This document shows positions 62,201 to 64,000 of a stretch of 64,000 bases of DNA, one piece after another; position 1 is the stretch's first letter, and every line of letters starts with the position of its first letter. Position numbers and translations under genes: made by a program. Source of the stretch: Hyphomicrobiales bacterium (GTDB taxonomy: Bacteria; Pseudomonadota; Alphaproteobacteria; Rhizobiales; Beijerinckiaceae); contig JAIXZO010000021.1 in assembly GCA_027489535.1 (NCBI GenBank), positions 88,789 through 152,788 of the forward strand, written 5' to 3'. Below the pieces are notes generated by a model that had not been told where the DNA came from, made no database searches, and saw only the letters and a list, made by a program, of their open reading frames with translations.

Positions 62201-64000
62201 TCGCCGCGCTGGAGACCGCCGATCTCGCAGCCCTGAAATCCGCGCAGATCGCGGCGTTGAAGACGGCACAGGTTGCGGCCCTCGCAACCGACCAGATCGT
62301 CGCTCTCGGCACGGCCCAGACGGCCGCCCTGACCACGGCGCAGGCCGCCGCTTTGACGACCGCCCAAATCGCGGCGATGGAGACGGCCGACCTCGCGGCC
62401 ATGACGACGGCCCAAGCGGCCGCCCTGAGCACCGACCAGATCGCGGCGCTGACGACCGCGCAGGTCGCCGCGCTGACCACGGCGCAGACCGCCGCGCTCA
62501 AGACGTCGCAGGTCGCCGCTCTCACGACCGATCAGGTCGTCGCGCTGACCACGGCGCAGACCGCCGCGCTGACCACGGCGCAGACGGCGGCGTTGACGAC
62601 CGAGCAGGTCGCCGCGCTTGAAACCGTCGACCTCGCAGCCCTCAAATCCGCTCAGATCGCAGCGTTCAAGACGGCTCAGGTCGCCGCGCTGACGACCGAT
62701 CAGCTGGTGGCGCTCTCCACGGCGCAGGCTGCGGCGATGACCACGGCTCAGGTCGCCGCGCTGGCGACCGACCAGATCGCCGCGTTGGAAACGCGTGATC
62801 TCGCCGCCATGACGACGGCCCAGATCGCGGCGCTGAAGACCGATCAGGTCGCGGCGCTGACCACCGACCAGGTGGTCGCCCTGACGACGGCGCAGACTGC
62901 GGCGCTGACGACCGCCCAGACCGCGGCGTTGAGCACGGCGCAGATCGCCGCGATGGAAACCCGCGACCTCGCGGCTCTGAAGACCAACCAGGTCGCTGCG
63001 CTGACCTCCGATCAGCTGGCCTCGCTGACCACCGCCCAGATTTCGACGCTCTCCACGAGCCAGATCGCCGCGCTGAAGACCGCGCAGGTGGCCGCCCTCG
63101 AGACCGCCGACCTCGCCGCGATGTCGACCGCCCAGATCGCCGCCATGACCACGGCGCAAGTCGCGGCCTTGACCTCCGACCAGATCGTCGCGCTCGGCAC
63201 CGCGCAGACTGCGGCGCTGACGACCGCCCAGACGGCGGCGCTGACCACGGCACAGGTCGCCGCGCTCGAAACGGCGGATCTCGCGGCTCTGAAGACCTCG
63301 CAGCTCGCCGCGCTGAAGACCGCTCAGGTCGCAGCGATGACCACGGACCAGATCGTGGCCCTCGGCACCTCGCAAGTGACCGGCCTGACGACGGCGCAGG
63401 TTGCGTCGCTCACGTCCGATCAGATCGTCGCCATGGAAACGGCCGATCTCGCCGCGATGACGACGGCGCAGATTGCCGCGCTCAAGACCGCGCAGATCGC
63501 TGCGATGACGACCGCGCAGGTGATCGCCCTGACGACGGCGCAGACCGCCGCGATGACGACGGCTCAGGTCGGCGCGTTGACCTCCGACCAGGTGGCCGCG
63601 CTGGAAACGCGCGACGTGGCCGCCCTGACGACGGCCCAGACGGCCGCGCTGAAGACGGCGCAGCTCGCCGCCCTGACCACCGACCAGACCGTGGCGCTGA
63701 CGACCGCGCAGGCCGGAGCCTTGACGACGGCGCAGACGGCAGCTCTGACCACGGAGCAGGTCGCCGCGATGGAGACCGCCGATTTGGCGGCCCTGAAGAC
63801 GAACCAGGTCGCGGCGATGACCTCGGATCAGCTCGTGGCGCTCGGGACCGCGCAGGCGGCAGCCCTGACCACGGCTCAGATCGCGGCGCTGACCACGGCA
63901 CAGGTCGCCGCGTTCGAGACGGCCGATCTCGCGGCCATGACGACCGCTCAGATCGCGGCGATGACGACCGCGCAGGTCGCGTCGCTGACCTCCGACCAGA
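59224..64000 (+). CDS. Giant octapeptide-repeat protein, 3' end outside window
   Basis: This open reading frame starts at ATG 59224 (GGAG ten bases upstream) and runs without a stop for 1592 codons to the window edge. After a short Ser/Thr-rich N terminus (MSTVSSVSSSTGYSVTVS) it is made of about 195 back-to-back octapeptides with consensus AALTTAQV. In-register Thr codons run from base 59308 to the end with no indel outside multiples of 24. Among them, 27 octads carry ETxDL instead of TTAQ. No Pro, Cys or Trp was found in the repeats, and no classical signal peptide or membrane segment is seen. The fold could be a solenoid of short helices. It sits next to a GT41 glycosyltransferase that may modify it; the cell location is unknown. 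Confidence 0.9.
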   Translation, partial: MSTVSSVSSSTGYSVTVSDISTLDVTSLTTAQVKTFTSAQIASLTTAQIAALGTNQAAVLSATQVGYLSSTQIAAFETADLAALTSAAMAGLTSSQLSAMSTAQVGSLTTAQLAAISSSGIVGMSTAQIAALSTGQVSALKETQIAALTSDQISAIETQDFAALTTAQIRSLTTSQIEAISEDQIGALMSLQAISLKVTQIAALSTTQVAALETTDLAAMTTAQVASMTSAQIAALGTAQIVALGTAQAAAMTTAQTAALTTAQLGALETRDLAAFKSSQIAALTTDQVAALSTDQIAALTTAQTAALTTAQMGALTTAQIVALGTAQAAALTTAQTASLTTEQVAALETRDLAAMRTNQISALTTAQVAALTTGQVVALGTAQVAVITTAQTASLTTAQVAALETTDLAALKTNQIAALTTEQVAGLTTAQIVALGTAQIAAMTTAQVAAMTTAQIAALETRDLAALKTNQIAALTSDQIVALGTAQAAALTTAQISALTTAQVAALETADLAALSTAQTAALKTNQIAALTTSQIVALGTAQAAALTTAQTAALTTEQLAALETRDLSALSTAQVATMTTAQVAALTTDQIVALGTAQAAALTSAQVAALTTEQLAALETRDLAALSTARIAALTTGQVASLTTDQIVALGTAQVAAMTTAQVAALTTAQLTALETIDLAALKSNQIAALTTEQVAALTTAQIVALGTAQASAMTTAQTAALTTAQVASLETRDLAAMKTSQIAALTTEQLAALGTAQAAALTTAQIAALTTEQVAAMETADLAALSTAQIAAMKTAQLAALTTAQVVALTTAQAAALTTAQTTALTTEQLAAMETRDLAALSTAQLSSLKTAQLAAMTTDQVVGLGTAQVAALTTAQVAALTTEQIAAFETRDFAALTTAQIAAMTTAQIVGLGTTQLAAMTTAQAAALTTAQIAAMETADLAALKTSQLVALRTSQIAALTTDQVVALTTAQAAALTTAQIGAMTTAQIAALETADLAALKSAQIAALKTAQVAALATDQIVALGTAQTAALTTAQAAALTTAQIAAMETADLAAMTTAQAAALSTDQIAALTTAQVAALTTAQTAALKTSQVAALTTDQVVALTTAQTAALTTAQTAALTTEQVAALETVDLAALKSAQIAAFKTAQVAALTTDQLVALSTAQAAAMTTAQVAALATDQIAALETRDLAAMTTAQIAALKTDQVAALTTDQVVALTTAQTAALTTAQTAALSTAQIAAMETRDLAALKTNQVAALTSDQLASLTTAQISTLSTSQIAALKTAQVAALETADLAAMSTAQIAAMTTAQVAALTSDQIVALGTAQTAALTTAQTAALTTAQVAALETADLAALKTSQLAALKTAQVAAMTTDQIVALGTSQVTGLTTAQVASLTSDQIVAMETADLAAMTTAQIAALKTAQIAAMTTAQVIALTTAQTAAMTTAQVGALTSDQVAALETRDVAALTTAQTAALKTAQLAALTTDQTVALTTAQAGALTTAQTAALTTEQVAAMETADLAALKTNQVAAMTSDQLVALGTAQAAALTTAQIAALTTAQVAAFETADLAAMTTAQIAAMTTAQVASLTSDQ
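59308..64000 (+). repeat. 24-base/8-residue tandem repeat with higher-order units of 6, 7 or 10 octads
   Basis: The register of the Thr/Glu slot is exact for about 4.7 kb. Glu-type octads begin at 59452, 59692, 59860, 60028, 60268, 60436, 60604 and so on to 63916. Of the 26 intervals, 18 are 168 bases (7 octads), 5 are 144 bases (6) and 3 are 240 bases (10). The DNA itself differs between units mainly by synonymous changes, so it reads as long-maintained protein repeats rather than a fresh slippage product. Confidence 0.95.

Noticed and set aside
59239..63375. A 1378-codon minus-strand open frame across the repeat region, rich in Arg, Gly and Asp
   Set aside because: It is the mirror of the plus-strand octads: the same 24-base period without stops opens several frames on both strands. 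The plus-strand frame has a ribosome site, runs unbroken further and has conserved amino acids with shuffled codons.
59308..64000. CRISPR-like periodicity
   Set aside because: The period is 24 bases with no unique spacers and it stays in one reading frame; it is a protein repeat.

Overview
The window is chromosomal DNA from an alphaproteobacterium, most likely order Hyphomicrobiales (Rhizobiales). The evidence is high GC coding sequence with few gaps and several clade-typical blocks: trpF-trpB-trpA-accD, lptC-lptA-lptB-rpoN-hpf-ptsN, an MmcB-type DNA repair gene, the AccD form without a cysteine zinc finger, and a complete Cpa/Tad pilus locus. The genus cannot be fixed from the sequence alone.

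Layout. 1-6548: tryptophan genes, accD and a class A penicillin-binding protein, with a HigB/HigA toxin-antitoxin pair on the opposite strand between trpB and trpA. 6549-11059: a Bcr/CflA-type exporter, a polyamine-binding protein, a palindromic repeat, a small secreted protein and class I fumarase. 11222-17857: ptsN, hpf, rpoN, lptB, lptA, lptC, RNase D and an unknown gene, all on the minus strand. 17998-30398: an ABC-type membrane protein without ATPase domain, a small conserved protein, a transsulfuration pair, tRNA-Leu(CAG), single housekeeping genes, mmcB, pheT/pheS, and rplT/rpmI behind a candidate attenuator. 30634-34519: redox enzymes and an E1-like adenylyltransferase.

34589-45445: the Tad pilus locus. 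On the minus strand two Flp pilins are followed by cpaA, cpaB, cpaC, cpaD, cpaE, cpaF, tadB and tadC. On the plus strand, across an AT-rich gap, lie a lone secretin-type N-domain protein and two TadE-like pseudopilins. 45532-49131: a 1015-residue ABC1/UbiB-like kinase protein next to a CesT-like type III secretion chaperone, which together look like an effector/chaperone pair. 49273-55255: a solute-binding protein, phosphohexomutase, a retropepsin-like protease, and rbsK-dgoA-dgoK sugar catabolism genes.

55455-64000: the most unusual part. A protein made of one unknown domain is followed by a family 41 (O-GlcNAc-transferase-like) glycosyltransferase that starts with the same domain. Next comes a giant gene, still open at the window edge, that encodes about 195 consecutive octapeptides (consensus AALTTAQV) in strict 24-base register with a higher order of 6, 7 or 10 octads. 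It is rich in Thr and Ser and is a reasonable candidate substrate for the adjacent glycosyltransferase.
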